From Nageia nagi (taxonomy: Eukaryota; Pinophyta), in assembly GCA_050084985.1 (NCBI GenBank), contig JBITNC010000001.1, positions 193,936,001 through 194,000,000 on the forward strand: a stretch of 64,000 nt of DNA, written 5' to 3'. Made by a program: the position numbers and the translations under genes. Positions 1 to 10,215 of the stretch are shown here, one piece after another; the stretch's first letter is position 1; each line of letters opens with the position of its first letter. Below the pieces are notes generated by a model that searched no databases, had not been told where the DNA came from, and was given only the letters and a program-made list of their open reading frames with translations.

Positions 1-2000
1 TATTTGAGAATCCTACATTGAAATTATGGATTTTTAGCCAATGGGATTTGATTATGTGATGTTTTTATCCTTTCAAAGGAATATCTCAATAGGTAATATA
101 AATAGGGTTTCCTTTACAATGAAAGGGGACTATCAAGTTTGGAGCTATGAGGCATCATTACTTTGGAGGAACAGTGTGATGATACCTCATCTTTGCTACA
201 CTAAGTTCATATTTAATTTTGATGACTACATTTTTCTCCCCTTTTTCACCTCTAAATTGGTAAGTACAAATTTTATATACCTTAATTTCTTATTTGAAAC
301 TTGAATGTGGGGTGGGTATGTTGTAAAAGTTTGGAATTTTCATGTTGTTTCTTGATTTAGGCTAATACAATCATTGGTAATAATGGTAAGATTATACCTT
401 TTTAATTGAGGGTTTATTGTGTATTTACCTTAAAATGGGTATAACCCTTTCTTAAGTTTGACCCTATCTCATTTTTCCCTTTTCCTTTCAATTACGAGCT
501 AGATTGTCATAGGTAAAGGTGAGAAATTTGCATTCATTATATCAATGATAATTCCAAGGTTAGACCTAAAGAGTAAATGGTTTATGGTATTTTTTATTTG
601 GAATCACTTTGTGGAAATTAAGGTCTTTAAATTTTGAGAGTCCTAAAGTAACTTTAAATATGTTAATTCAAGGGTTGAAATATGATGTGTATATCTATGC
701 ATGGCTAACCTCAAGTAAATATTTTTTATTACATTTCTAGTATGATGCATTTCTACCTTGTATTGCTGAAGTAATGTAATTCAAAATTCATGGATAAGAA
801 TAGTATGCATGTTATCATGATAGAGAATTTAAGCTAATGGGATTATTGGTATGTCATCCCATGATTAATGATTCCCCTATTTTCTTATAGTAACATCAGG
901 CGATGTTTCATGCTAATACTTTTTGAAGAATGATAATAGGATGAAGATGGTAGTCTATGTTTTCCCCTAATATTTGAAGAACATCTAAGCTGGGATGTCA
1001 TATTTATTTTGCATTAGTGATTGGTTTAGTATTGCTTGATAATTAATACTACTTGATGGTTGTGTTGAAACTAGGGAGATAAGAGCCAAGTATTAGATTG
1101 TATGTATTGGATTCCTTTTTGTAAATGATCCAAAAAAATAAGAACAAGTTTATAATTGTAGATATAATTTTTATTACTGAAACAAAAATAAGAAAAATTT
1201 TTTACTTGTAGATATTTTTATGCTACAATAGTTAATACATAAATACAAAGACATTTATGCTTATGTTTATGTGCTTTATTGACATAATTTATGTTATATT
1301 TGATGTTGATGCTAATTTTGAATTTGAGATAATAATGATATATAATGATTCATTAAGCACTTAAAAAGTTACTAGGCATTTCTTGTTATGAAAAATGACA
1401 TACTTGGTACTCTCTTTGCATTTGCAAATTATAAACAACAATGACATGAAAATAAGCATTGACATGATTATAAGTGTTGACTTATGAGAAACCATTGTGA
1501 TAAGTATGATAATTACATAGACATAATTATTAATGGATGATATCTATTAACAATTATATCTATGTTATCATATTTGATATGTTATGTTGCTTACATCCAT
1601 AATATGCACAACAAGATATAAAAGGTTGGATGTCTTTTCTCCTAGATAACCTATACAAAATATCATGAATTAGAAAATTTAGGGCTAGTTACATTTACAA
1701 GCTCTTGAAATATATATCATCATTATGCTTTAAAATTACTCATAATGTTACCACACAACCAACCTAGATTATTAAACTGTAGATTAAAAATGTAGAGTTT
1801 ACAATATGATGAGGCAATTACAACTATATCATATGATATGAAATGATATTTCCCTATATACATAGACATATAAGATGAAGCAAACTACTTTATACCATGT
1901 CTCCCCTCATCTTGCCTCTTTTCCTCTAGTCTCACCACATCTCCCCTCATGCACTATATGCATGATATGAAATGATCTAAATGCACCTCTCTCCTCCAAC
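1..2000. other. Gene-poor AT-rich stretch
   Basis: No recognisable gene. A plus-strand open frame at 41-304 (87 codons) has no domain I recognise and is probably chance. A TATA-like string near 107-114 is not followed by anything I can call a gene. The region from about 1860 has CT-rich runs and leads into the duplicated block beginning near 2040. Confidence 0.6.
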
Positions 2001-2598
2001 CCCTTAGCTTGGGAAACTTGAAGTGATGAAAATATTTCAAGTGCCCAAAAATAATAGAACATGTTGTGGGCTCCTTATTTTCCTAACTTGTAATACTTAG
2101 CCAAACATAGAAAAAATATATGGTTCCTGAGTGGATATCTTATCATATATATAGAATGATGAGATGAAAACAATGGAACATGTTGTGGGTTCCTTCATTT
2201 CTTGGCTTGTATTAGAACTTTCATACAAATAAATTATAATATATGATATGAAACTATGTCTACATCATACATCTTCCACATTGCAATCCATGAAATTATT
2301 CCTGCATCATATATCTTTCAATTTTGCATGCATGTCTATCAGGTTTTATGTTCCATTTCAATTTTTCAAAAAGTGGTTCTTAGGTGTATGGATGTGACTA
2401 CTTGGTGCTTGTAAACTGAATGTTGTGGTAGTAGTAGTGTAGAGCATATTTGAATAATTTCATATCTAATAGTACAGTAGCATCATTTCAAACTAATATG
2501 ATGTAATTAGATCATTTCATATCATATATTGGTGCATTTAGATCATTTATATCATATGGTGCACTTGATTATGAACATGTCTGTATCTTTCATCATCA

Positions 2599-2621
2599 TA
2601 TATATATATATATATATATAT
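2599..2621. repeat. (TA)n microsatellite
   Basis: About 11 TA units, inside the first copy of the segmental duplication. The equivalent position in the second copy has only a short ATATATA run, and in the third copy a (CA)n run at about 5033-5048, so this position is a hotspot of simple-repeat change. Confidence 0.9.
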
Positions 2622-2749
2622 TGGTTAGTTCCATTGGGCCATCCTTGAATAGCATAATACTTTGATTGAGCTTGGGTGCCAAAATACCCATAAACCCTAA
2701 ATTGGGTGTGTAGATATGTCTACTTGGTACTTTGTAAATCAAATATTAT

Positions 2750-3960
2750 GGTTTTGAATGCTTGGATATACATGTATGCAAAGTGTGGAACAATACTCAA
2801 GGCCCATAGACATGTATTCAAAATATGAGCTCTAGAAGAAGGTATGGACATTTGTTAAAGAGTAGTTGAGAATGATTTTTTCTTGAATATTATGGTTGTG
2901 ACTACCCTAATAGACATGTATACAAAATGTGAAACAATACATAAGGCCCAATATTTATTTCACAAGATGCATGATGTGATATATGAAACAACACTTTCTT
3001 AAAGTATAGTATTTCATCATTTAGCTAATTTTACACTTGACAACTACATATGCTTCAAAGTCTCTATAAGTATTTCATTTTATGCATATCCTATAATCAT
3101 AGGATTAATCATCATACATGCATTATTAAACTTCTTGATTGTGTAGGATATTTTGAGGGAGCTTTGAAATTCATTGCCAAAATACCCATAAACCCTAAAT
3201 TGAGTGTGTGCATGTGTCTACTTCATACTTGTAAATCGAATGTTATGGTTCATGCAAGCTATCTTGAGGGAGCTTTGAACTTCACTACCAAAATATATAT
3301 AAACTCTTAATCGGATGTGCGCATGTGTCTACTTCGTGCTTCTAGATTGAATGTTGTGGTTTGAGAAGGCTATCTTAAGAAATCTTTTAACTTCATTGCT
3401 AAAATACCCATAAATCCTAAATTGGGTATGTAGATTGTCTACTTGGTGATTGTAAATCAAATGTTGTAGTTTGTGCAAGCTATGGGAGCTTTGAACTTCA
3501 TTTTCAAAATACCCATAAACACTAAATTGGGTGTGTGTATGTGTTTACTTAGCACTTGTAAATTGAATATTGTAGGTTTGTTTAATAAGATGCATAACAC
3601 AAACAAAGTTTCATAGTTTGCAATGATTGCATGATACATAAAATAATGTTTCTAAAAAAAGATCATAGACATATGAAACTTATGGAAGAATAAAATAAGA
3701 CTCATGATTTATTTAACAAGATGCATGATGAAAACACAGTTTGATGATCTACAATGATTGCACTATACATAAAATAATTTTTTAGAAAAAACCTATAGAG
3801 ACATGAAACATGTGGAAGAATACATAATACCCAAGATAAGTTTGAAAAAATACATGACAGAAATATAGTTTCATGGTCTACAATATTTTTAAGATTCATG
3901 ATTTTTCTAAAAGAATGCAAAAAAATTAAAAGCATACACATATACTATAAAATGCAGAAG
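2750..3960 (+). pseudogene. Degraded PPR (pentatricopeptide repeat) gene, PLS-type, with internal tandem repeats
   Basis: PPR proteins are organelle RNA-binding proteins built from roughly 35-residue helical repeats; the plant PLS class ends in E/DYW modules. Here the plus strand gives fragments such as LIDMYTKCETIHKAQYLFHK (around 2895-2960), matching the repeat core 'LIDMYAKCG...A..LF.KM', and NKMHNTNKVS plus an AMIA block (around 3585-3640), matching the 'FDKM..R..VSWNAMIAGY' boundary. Further copies follow at 3715-3775 and 3840-3890. An open frame at 3050-3310 contains the 'EHYTCMVDLLGRAG' to 'MPIKP...W..LLGACR' type C-terminal module in degenerate form. Stops and frameshifts are scattered, so it cannot make a full protein. 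Family assignment is from motif recall; no search was run. Confidence 0.7.
3149..3585 (+). repeat. 111-bp tandem repeat (4 copies) derived from a PPR E-type module
   Basis: Copies begin at about 3149, 3260, 3371 and 3481, giving periods of 111, 111 and 110 bp. Each starts with a form of 'tatcttgagggagctttgaa', continues through 'cccataaa.cctaaattg' and 'tgtctact', and ends near 'tgcaagc'. 111 bp is 37 codons, so the frame is kept between copies 1 and 2, which lie inside one open frame (3050-3310). The encoded unit resembles the part of a PPR protein with 'EALNFI.KMPI.P....W.CLL..C'. Later copies carry stops. Extra single copies of the same core appear near 2670, 4070 and 4795. Confidence 0.8.
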
Positions 3961-5032
3961 AATACAAGCTTATGGACTATGAAAGAACAATGCAAGGTAA
4001 CAAATTGAAATACATTCTTGCACCTCTTATTTTCTCATCTCACCTAACCAATACACAAAATTCCCCTAAGTGCCAAAATACTCGTAAATCCTAATTTGGG
4101 TGTGTGGATGTGTTAGATGAAATAATGGAATATGTTATGGGCTCCTTCATGGCATGGCCTGTATAAGAAATTTTTACAAATAAATTATGACATGTGATAA
4201 GTTCACAAAAATATGCTTGTAATGCTTAGCCAAAAGCAAAAATATTTGTGGTTCCCAAGTTGTTCACTAGATCAAAGTTTAAGGGCATCCTTGTTGTAGC
4301 CATGAATTGCATTTCCTCCAACCATTATAGTCCATGAGACTATGTTTGAATCATACATAATCCACATTTTGCATTCATTTCTATCATATTTTATGATATA
4401 TTTCATTCTTTTTAAAGTGCTACTTGAGTGTTTGGATGTTTCTACTTGGTGCTTGTAAATTGAAATGTTGTGATAGCAGTACTATAGAGTATATTTGAAT
4501 AATTCCATATCATATGGTACAATAGCATTATTTCATACCAATATGGTATAATTAAATCATTTTATATCATATGTTGGTGCATTTGGATCATTTTATATCC
4601 TATAGTGCACTTGATCATGAACATATGTTGGTGCATTTGGATAATTTTATATCATATTGTGTACTTGATTATAAGCATGCCTTTATCTTTCATCACTTGC
4701 ATATATATAAATGATGACTAGTTAGTTCCATTGGGCCATCCTTTGGTAGTCCATAGCCAACATCATAATTTGGCTCACTTTAATTGAGCTAGGGTGCCAA
4801 AATACCCATAAACATAGAATTGGGTTTGTATATGTGTCTACTTGGTGCTTTGTAAATTAAATGTTATGGTTTTGAATGTTTGGATAGACATGTATGCAAA
4901 GTGTGGAACAATAATAAAGGATCATAAACATGTATGTAAAATATGAGCTCTAGAAGAAGGTATAGAAATCCATCAAAAAGTAGTTGAAAATGGTTTTATG
5001 TCATATATGGTGCACTTTCCTTTATCTCTCAT

Positions 5033-5048
5033 CACACACACACACACA
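5033..5048. repeat. (CA)n microsatellite
   Basis: Eight CA units at the start of the third partial copy of the segmental duplication, at the position occupied by (TA)n in the first copy. Confidence 0.9.
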
Positions 5049-5119
5049 TAAACAATGATTGGTTAGTTCCATTGGGCCATCCTTAGGGAGTTAATGGCCA
5101 ACATCATAATTGGGATCAC

Positions 5120-5640
5120 TATGATTGAGCTTGAGCTCCTTGAGTAACCGAGGACCATGTAGCTTGAAAGCATTCTTCCATTTGAAAGAATGATTCCAAG
5201 GTACACCCTATTTTTTAAAAAAATGTGATCACAATTTGGTGATTTAAAACCATCACATATATCCATAAAGTGGTTGGTAGTTAAAACTTTCATTTTTAAA
5301 ATATAATGAGATGTGTTCATGAAAGGTTATAGCTACCTACATTGGTTAATAAAGTGGTGGTTTATAACTACCTAAGTTGTATGATATTAGAAGCTGATTT
5401 TAGGTGCCATATACTAATAATATTTAGTTTTCATCATAGAGAGGGGACTTTTTGTGGTGGTCTCATAGGTAATAGGTAGATAACCATAAAAAAAATATAA
5501 TAATCAAGAATTTAAAACTACCCCTAAAAGCCTTTTTTGGCCTTGTGTTAGCAATAATATTATGCCTTTAACTACTTTATCGTATCATGATTTGCAAAGT
5601 TGGGTCAAAATAATGATGTTGTGTTATGAATGTAATGAAA
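5120..5640. other. Unassigned AT-rich stretch
   Basis: Nothing recognisable. A minus-strand frame at 5063-5320 (85 codons) overlaps the end of the duplicated block and shows no known motif. Confidence 0.5.
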
Positions 5641-5649
5641 TACATACCA

Positions 5650-6150
5650 ATTATGTTGCACTCTAATAAGTATTAACCATTAAACATTATGTTGTGAAGT
5701 TGATGACATCAACATAAGGGATGTTACACTCCAATAAGCCTTAACCATTGAATGTTGCACTACAAAGTTGATGATGTTAGCACAAGGGATGTTGCACTTT
5801 GGGAAATGCTAAACACCATATTGCAAATATGATAACATTAGCACAAGGGATGTTGTACTTTAGAAAATATTGAACATTATATCATAAATATGATGATATC
5901 ATCAATACTTACATCGCACTCTAGCAAGCCACTATTGCATTATAGAGACAATGATATCAACAACACTTCTATCATACTTTGGTAAATATTAAATGCAACC
6001 ACACTGTGAAGATGATGACATTAGTACAAGGGATATCACACTTTAGTAAATACTAAATGTCACATAGTAAATATGATGATGCCAACAACACTGATGTTGT
6101 ACTCTAATAAGCCACTATCATATAGTGATAGATGATGATGTTAGTGATAG
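5650..6150. repeat. Minisatellite with 60-68 bp units, about 8 copies
   Basis: Units begin at about 5652, 5719, 5787 and 5848 and continue more diverged to about 6150. Each starts with a variant of 'atgttgcact', then 'taataagcc' or 'gtaaatatta', then 'gatgatgt.a.cacaaggg'. Spacing of the clear copies is 67, 68 and 61 bp. No coding potential is seen. It ends just before the tail of the minus-strand gypsy element. Confidence 0.8.
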
Positions 6151-6379
6151 AATCCTAGATCATAGTAAAGAGCATAAAACACCCTATAATATGTAAAAAC
6201 CCATGATAATTCTCACATCATGTTCAACGACTTGTGATAAAATTAGATAACACAAAATAATACTAGATATATATCATGAAAACCTCTAGTAAAATACTCA
6301 CTCATAATCTAATCTCTAGATTACACCTCTATAATGGGTAGGTATTTGGCCCCACAAATACTTAATTTCTAATCATATG

Positions 6380-6881
6380 AGAAGATAATTCCCCCACCTT
6401 GTGTTATCATACCATTTTTCCTTTTTGGGCATATATCTCTTCAACCTAATCAACTGGATTTCTTATTTTCCCCTTCTAGTAGTTTGAACCTTCTATTGAA
6501 AAATAAAGTCTTCCTTCAACACATCCATTGTGCTTGGAGCTAAGTTCTCAATGAATGGTAATACCTAACCTTCATTAATATCTAATTCAATCATCATATA
6601 GGGCTCAAATAACTTTCATTTATCCACATTATAAGTTGAATATATATTCATATAGGTAGGTAAATTCAACTTGAAGGTACTCTCACTAACTTGCTCCAAA
6701 ATCTTGAATGGTTTATATCTAATTGGTTTTAGCTTCTTACCCAATCTAGCTAGCTTCTCTTTATTGAGATGAAGCCAAACTTGATCACCAACTTGAAACT
6801 TGTGATTTACATGATGCTTATCATCTCTTATCTTATACTTTATTTGGCTAGTATTGATTTGTTCTTAAACCTTTAGGTGAA
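6380..6881 (-). pseudogene. Gypsy element H, C-terminal end of pol (after integrase), displaced by element A
   Basis: The minus strand encodes the conserved tail of plant Ty3/gypsy polyproteins: HKFQVGDQVWLHLNKEKLAR, then GKKLKPIRYKPFKILE, then a 'LP.YM.IYS..NV' block, with one stop just after it. Downstream (toward 6390) EEIYAQKEKWYDNTRWGNYL fits the end of this polyprotein type. The upstream reading stops at the copia insertion at 6882 and resumes at about 15390 on the far side. The join is imperfect: roughly a dozen codons expected between EEEHV (near 15395) and the QINTSQIKYK block (near 6845) are missing. This places element A inside element H. The LTR of H, if present, would lie below 6380 and is not recognised. 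Confidence 0.8.
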
Positions 6882-6942
6882 TGTTGGAATATATAATGCA
6901 TTATTGTAAAGGTTTTGTAATAATCTTCTATGTAAATTCACT

Positions 6943-6977
6943 AATACTTAAGGGTATCATTTAATACCTTAAGTATT
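6943..6977. repeat. U3 inverted repeat, 11-bp perfect arms
   Basis: Arms aatacttaagg (6943-6953) and ccttaagtatt (6967-6977) with a 13-nt loop. The same arms are at 14914-14924/14938-14948 (3' LTR of A) and 48019-48029/48043-48053 (5' LTR of B), always with a 13-nt spacer. It is partly degraded in the B 3' LTR and in the solo LTR. Confidence 0.85.
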
Positions 6978-7102
6978 TAAGTGAATATGATAATCTAACT
7001 TGTCCTACAATCCATGTCATGAGCATTGCTCTTGGTAAAAGGATGTGCATGTCATGCTTTTGTACATTATATAAAAGGGTGATCCAAAGATAGATTTTAG
7101 CC

Positions 7103-7109
7103 TATAAAT
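7103..7109 (+). promoter_or_regulatory. LTR TATA box (element A, 5' copy)
   Basis: cctataaatagaag sits about 220 bp into the LTR. The same string is at the equivalent place in the other LTRs of the group (15076, 48180, 55754 and, as tataaag, 18233), which marks the likely U3/R region. Transcription would start roughly 25-35 bp downstream; this is inferred. Confidence 0.7.
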
Positions 7110-7236
7110 AGAAGGCTCCCTCTTTGTGATTACACACCAATTGTGGAGTAAATTTATGCTATTAAATAGTGCTTAGGATATGAGATTAGGAGGATTGCAA
7201 GAGAGTTGTATTTGTGAATGAAGTAAAGATCTAGTT

Positions 7237-7267
7237 AGTGGATGTACTCCTAGTTGGAGGAACCACT
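7237..7267 (+). promoter_or_regulatory. Conserved R/U5 hairpin, covarying stem (element A, 5' LTR)
   Basis: Outer pair AGTGG (7237-7241) with CCACT (7263-7267); inner stem CTCC (7247-7250) with GGAG (7256-7259); 5-nt loop. It lies about 130 nt downstream of the TATA box, so it would be in the transcript. Equivalent hairpins are in all five LTRs of the group, and the inner stem changes on both sides together (see findings). Confidence 0.6.
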
Positions 7268-7327
7268 TACATTTTGCGTTACATTATGAGATTGCTTTGT
7301 GAGTTTGTTAGAATAACTTCTCTCATT

Positions 7328-7341
7328 TGGTATCATAGCTC
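7328..7341 (+). other. Primer binding site, initiator tRNA-Met type (element A)
   Basis: tggtatcatagctc, two bases after the 5' LTR, resembles the usual copia site tggtatcagagc, which pairs with the 3' end of initiator methionine tRNA. One base differs within the core. It primes minus-strand DNA synthesis in active relatives. Confidence 0.8.
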
Positions 7342-10215
7342 CTTGGAGGCTCATCTTCATATCCTTTGTGTGGAAGCTCTTCTTCATCAACATTCTTGGA
7401 GGTTCTTCATCTTCTTTGGAGTTTTAATTTTTTTGTTTGATATAAGACAATTTAGAGTTATGACCCCCTATTTTTTTTTCATTTTTTGATACTAAAATTC
7501 TTTTATGATTATTTTAAATCAACTCCTAGAAAATTTTATTGCTCATTTTTGTTCTACTAACAATTTTTTATAAGTAATTTGGCAATAATACATGATGGTC
7601 AAATAGCAATTTTTTTTACCTCCTATATTATATGCAATTTTTTTAATTGCTATAATTTTTTTTAAGATAAAATGTTATTATACAAAAGTATTTTTTTAAC
7701 ATTAACATTTTAAAAAAAAAATTATTTGTTAAAAAATTTAGAGAGAGAGAGAGAGAGCAAATCATTTTGTTTGAAAATAAAATTGTATTTTTTCAAAAAA
7801 AAAAAAAAAAAGGGAAAGGGTTTTTTTTTGAAATAAACAAAGTTTTGTTTTTAATAATTTTTTTTAAAAATAAAAAATTTAAAGGGAGGAAGGAGCTAAG
7901 TCCTTTGGTTAAACCTCATCCCGTTTAGCCCTTTTGCTCATTTAGTTAGGCCTCCTCTAGCAGCACTTTGCCTTGCTATAGAATGATGGCACAACCTCCC
8001 TTAGACCACATGCCAACCATTGCCACCTCACTCCCTACTCCTTTATGGAATCAATCAAGCAAGCAAGCAAAACCTTGTGTCTTTTTTTGACCTCCCTCAC
8101 ATGATCCAATGCCAGTCTCCCAGTGATGGTCTCCCAATAATGGTCTCCTAGCCATCTTCCCTTAACCTCCCAATTGTGCCTTGCCAACCCTCTATTCTCC
8201 TTGCTAGCCACCTATTCTCCTCCTAGCAGTACCTCTCTTCCCATATCTCATGAATCATTTGATACCCTACCCTCTTCCTACATGTAGCCTGTGAGGTTGG
8301 GGTGATGTCTGATGGGGTGAATTATCGATGACCCTCATGCATAGCCTTCACCTCTCTTTGTTCCACCCTTCTCCTCTTACAATGGTCATTCAGTAATCTA
8401 CCTCTATTTGATCCAAAACCCTATAATTATTTTTGGTAGTCCTTTTTTTTTCAAAAAAAATATGTGCCCCATCTTTTTTAATCAATTTCATTTAATTTTT
8501 TTTAGGTTGCTTGCATGCTTTGTTTTTCCATCTAAATGGGCTCTCATTTAATGACCTAGTTGGTGCATTTTTTGTTGTTTCTTACAAGGCATGTTTTATT
8601 TAATACCCCTCTCCATAAACATTAATTTATTAAAATACTATACTCCAACTTTAAAGCTTTGTAATGATGTTGCACTAGAGTGAAGTAGATGGACAAAGTT
8701 GCATTAATGGTTGAGTAAGATATCATCATTACTCTTAAAAGTATATTTGAAACATGTGAGCTCTCTAAATGTTACATTTTTAATAGCTTACATTAAAATA
8801 TTTCTTATATCCTAATGTTATTAAGGAGGATATTTTTTTTTTGCCTTGAAATAAATATTTTTTTTGCACCTATTACAATAAAGATACTAATGCAAAATTT
8901 AGGTAATCTAAATTTTTAGTATCTATTGAATGTGGGGCATCTTATTTTTTTTTTTTTAAGTAAATAAGGGGGGATTTTATTGTTGTTTTTTTTTTTTACT
9001 TAAAAAAGGATTATAATGCATACCTCTTAAAATATTAAAATTTCTTGGATACATGACTAGATTTTTTGATATCTCTCTAAAGCATTCATTTTTTATGCAA
9101 TTGTAATAAACTTATGCAAACTCAGAAATGATGCATACTTATGCTTGGTACTTAAATTTTATTTATGACTAATACTTATTTATTAAGTTAATGCATGCTT
9201 ATGCTTAAATGATGCATTTTTAGTACTTGAATGTTTAAATTAATGAAACATGCTTATAACTTAATTTTTGGTGATGAATGCTTAAGGACTTAAAATTTAA
9301 GTTAGATACTTAATTTTTTAAGTCAAATAATGCATGCTTATTACTTGAGATCTTAAGTTATGATTAAATCTACTTCTTTATTCAAGAATGAACTTGTGCA
9401 AAATGAGGATTGATGTAATAATGTCCTTTAGGGGTTGGTAAACAAAACCCATTGGACACTTAGGTTTCAAATCTTGAATGGATGATTTTTTTATGCTCTT
9501 TTACTTCATGTTTCATATTTTGATTTATTTGATTAAGCAATCAAAATGTAAACATTGATATGAGCAACCCCTTAAAATTAACACATCTACATGTACATTC
9601 TACAACATGACTTATTTGGGGAGCCATGAGGTGAGGATAGGTGGACTGAAGCCTTTAAATTCGATGATCCAAGTGGTGAAAAGTCTATACTTCTTAATTT
9701 CCCCTAAGTTGTTTGTTAGTCTAGATATAACTCCAATAGGTGTATAGGCATGTGTGTAGTGATACAACATGTTCACACATCCATTTAGAGATTATCTTGA
9801 TAACTTAGGAGGACAACTTGAGACCTAATCAAGATTAATAATTTGGTCGATCCAATATACATCATAACCTTTGAAAATAGTAGGTACTTTTTCTTGTGAA
9901 AAAAGTATAAAACTAACCAAGGTGAACTAGTTGAGGATTGGTAGTACTTGGTCCCCTCTTATGTGGGCATCTAGGTGAAAGCCTAATTTTAGATAAGAAA
10001 ATAAGCCTCTACAATGTCATTCTACATCTATGATTCTTGATATGAGAAATGTATTTGGATACATGAATTATTATTTGAGTTATGAAACATTTGCACTTGT
10101 GAATCAAATCAAGTATGTCTTTAGTGTTAAATTTAACATGTATTATTTACTTGGTTAAAACTTAAATGTTGCTTACTAAACCATATGCTTATTATTTCAC
10201 AATCTTGTGTAGTAA
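7342..10215 (+). other. Long untranslated leader of element A
   Basis: About 2.9 kb separates the primer site from gag, unusually long for copia. It has no long open frame. Contents in order: T- and A-rich homopolymer tracts with a (GA)n run at 7741-7757 and poly-A at about 7796-7811; a CT-rich block at about 7890-8420; AT-rich sequence; an 'atgcatgctta'-like iterated stretch at about 9120-9360; and a block at about 9595-10020 that is clearly homologous to element B at about 50750-51210 (shared 'cttatttggggagccatgag', 'tagtgata.cacatgt', 'ggattatcttgataac', 'gaggattggtag'). Short identities in the CT-rich part ('cctccctcac', 'atgatcc', 'ccctacc') suggest the whole leader is shared with B. Confidence 0.75.
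9120..9360. repeat. Iterated atgcatgctta-like short repeats in the leader of A
   Basis: Variants of 'tgatgcatactta', 'taatgcatgctta' and 'aatgatgcatttttagtactt' recur at intervals of a few tens of bases, interspersed with 'acttaa(a/t)ttt'. This is low-complexity sequence, with no coding signal. Confidence 0.5.

Larger units (their letters stand above)
2040..5110 (+). repeat. Diverged direct segmental duplication (two long copies and a third partial)
   Basis: Two stretches, about 2160-2980 and 4110-5000, read in parallel. Both contain, in the same order: a segment ending in a change-of-line motif 'gggctccttcat/gggttccttcat', a block 'cttggtgcttgtaaa', a block 'atatttgaataatt', a block 'ttggtgcattt', a microsatellite, 'ttagttccattgggccatcc', and then 'gggtgccaaaatacccataaa'. 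The motif ggttagttccattgggccat or near-identical recurs at about 2623, 4721 and 5061, showing a third, shorter copy. The copies differ by many substitutions and small indels, so the duplication is old. PPR-derived sequence lies inside the units. Confidence 0.75.
6882..7325 (+). repeat. 5' LTR of element A
   Basis: Begins tgttggaat and ends ctctca, followed two bases later by the primer binding site. It matches the 3' LTR at 14853-15387 along its length, but lacks about 94 bp near the end: the 3' LTR has sequence between 'gagtttgtta' and the terminal 'ctctca' that is reduced here to 'gaataactt'. Contains a U3 inverted repeat (6943-6977), a TATA box (7103-7109) and the conserved hairpin (7237-7267). 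Confidence 0.9.

Noticed and set aside
41-304. 87-codon open frame at the window start with a TATA-like string
   Set aside because: No family motif, and AT-rich plant DNA produces such frames and TATA strings by chance.
3457-3941. Minus-strand frames of 60 and 79 codons
   Set aside because: They lie opposite PPR-derived plus-strand sequence and show repeated, motif-poor sequence; shadows.
5650-6150. CRISPR-like array
   Set aside because: Units are diverged end to end with no constant repeat and variable spacer structure; it is a minisatellite in plant DNA.
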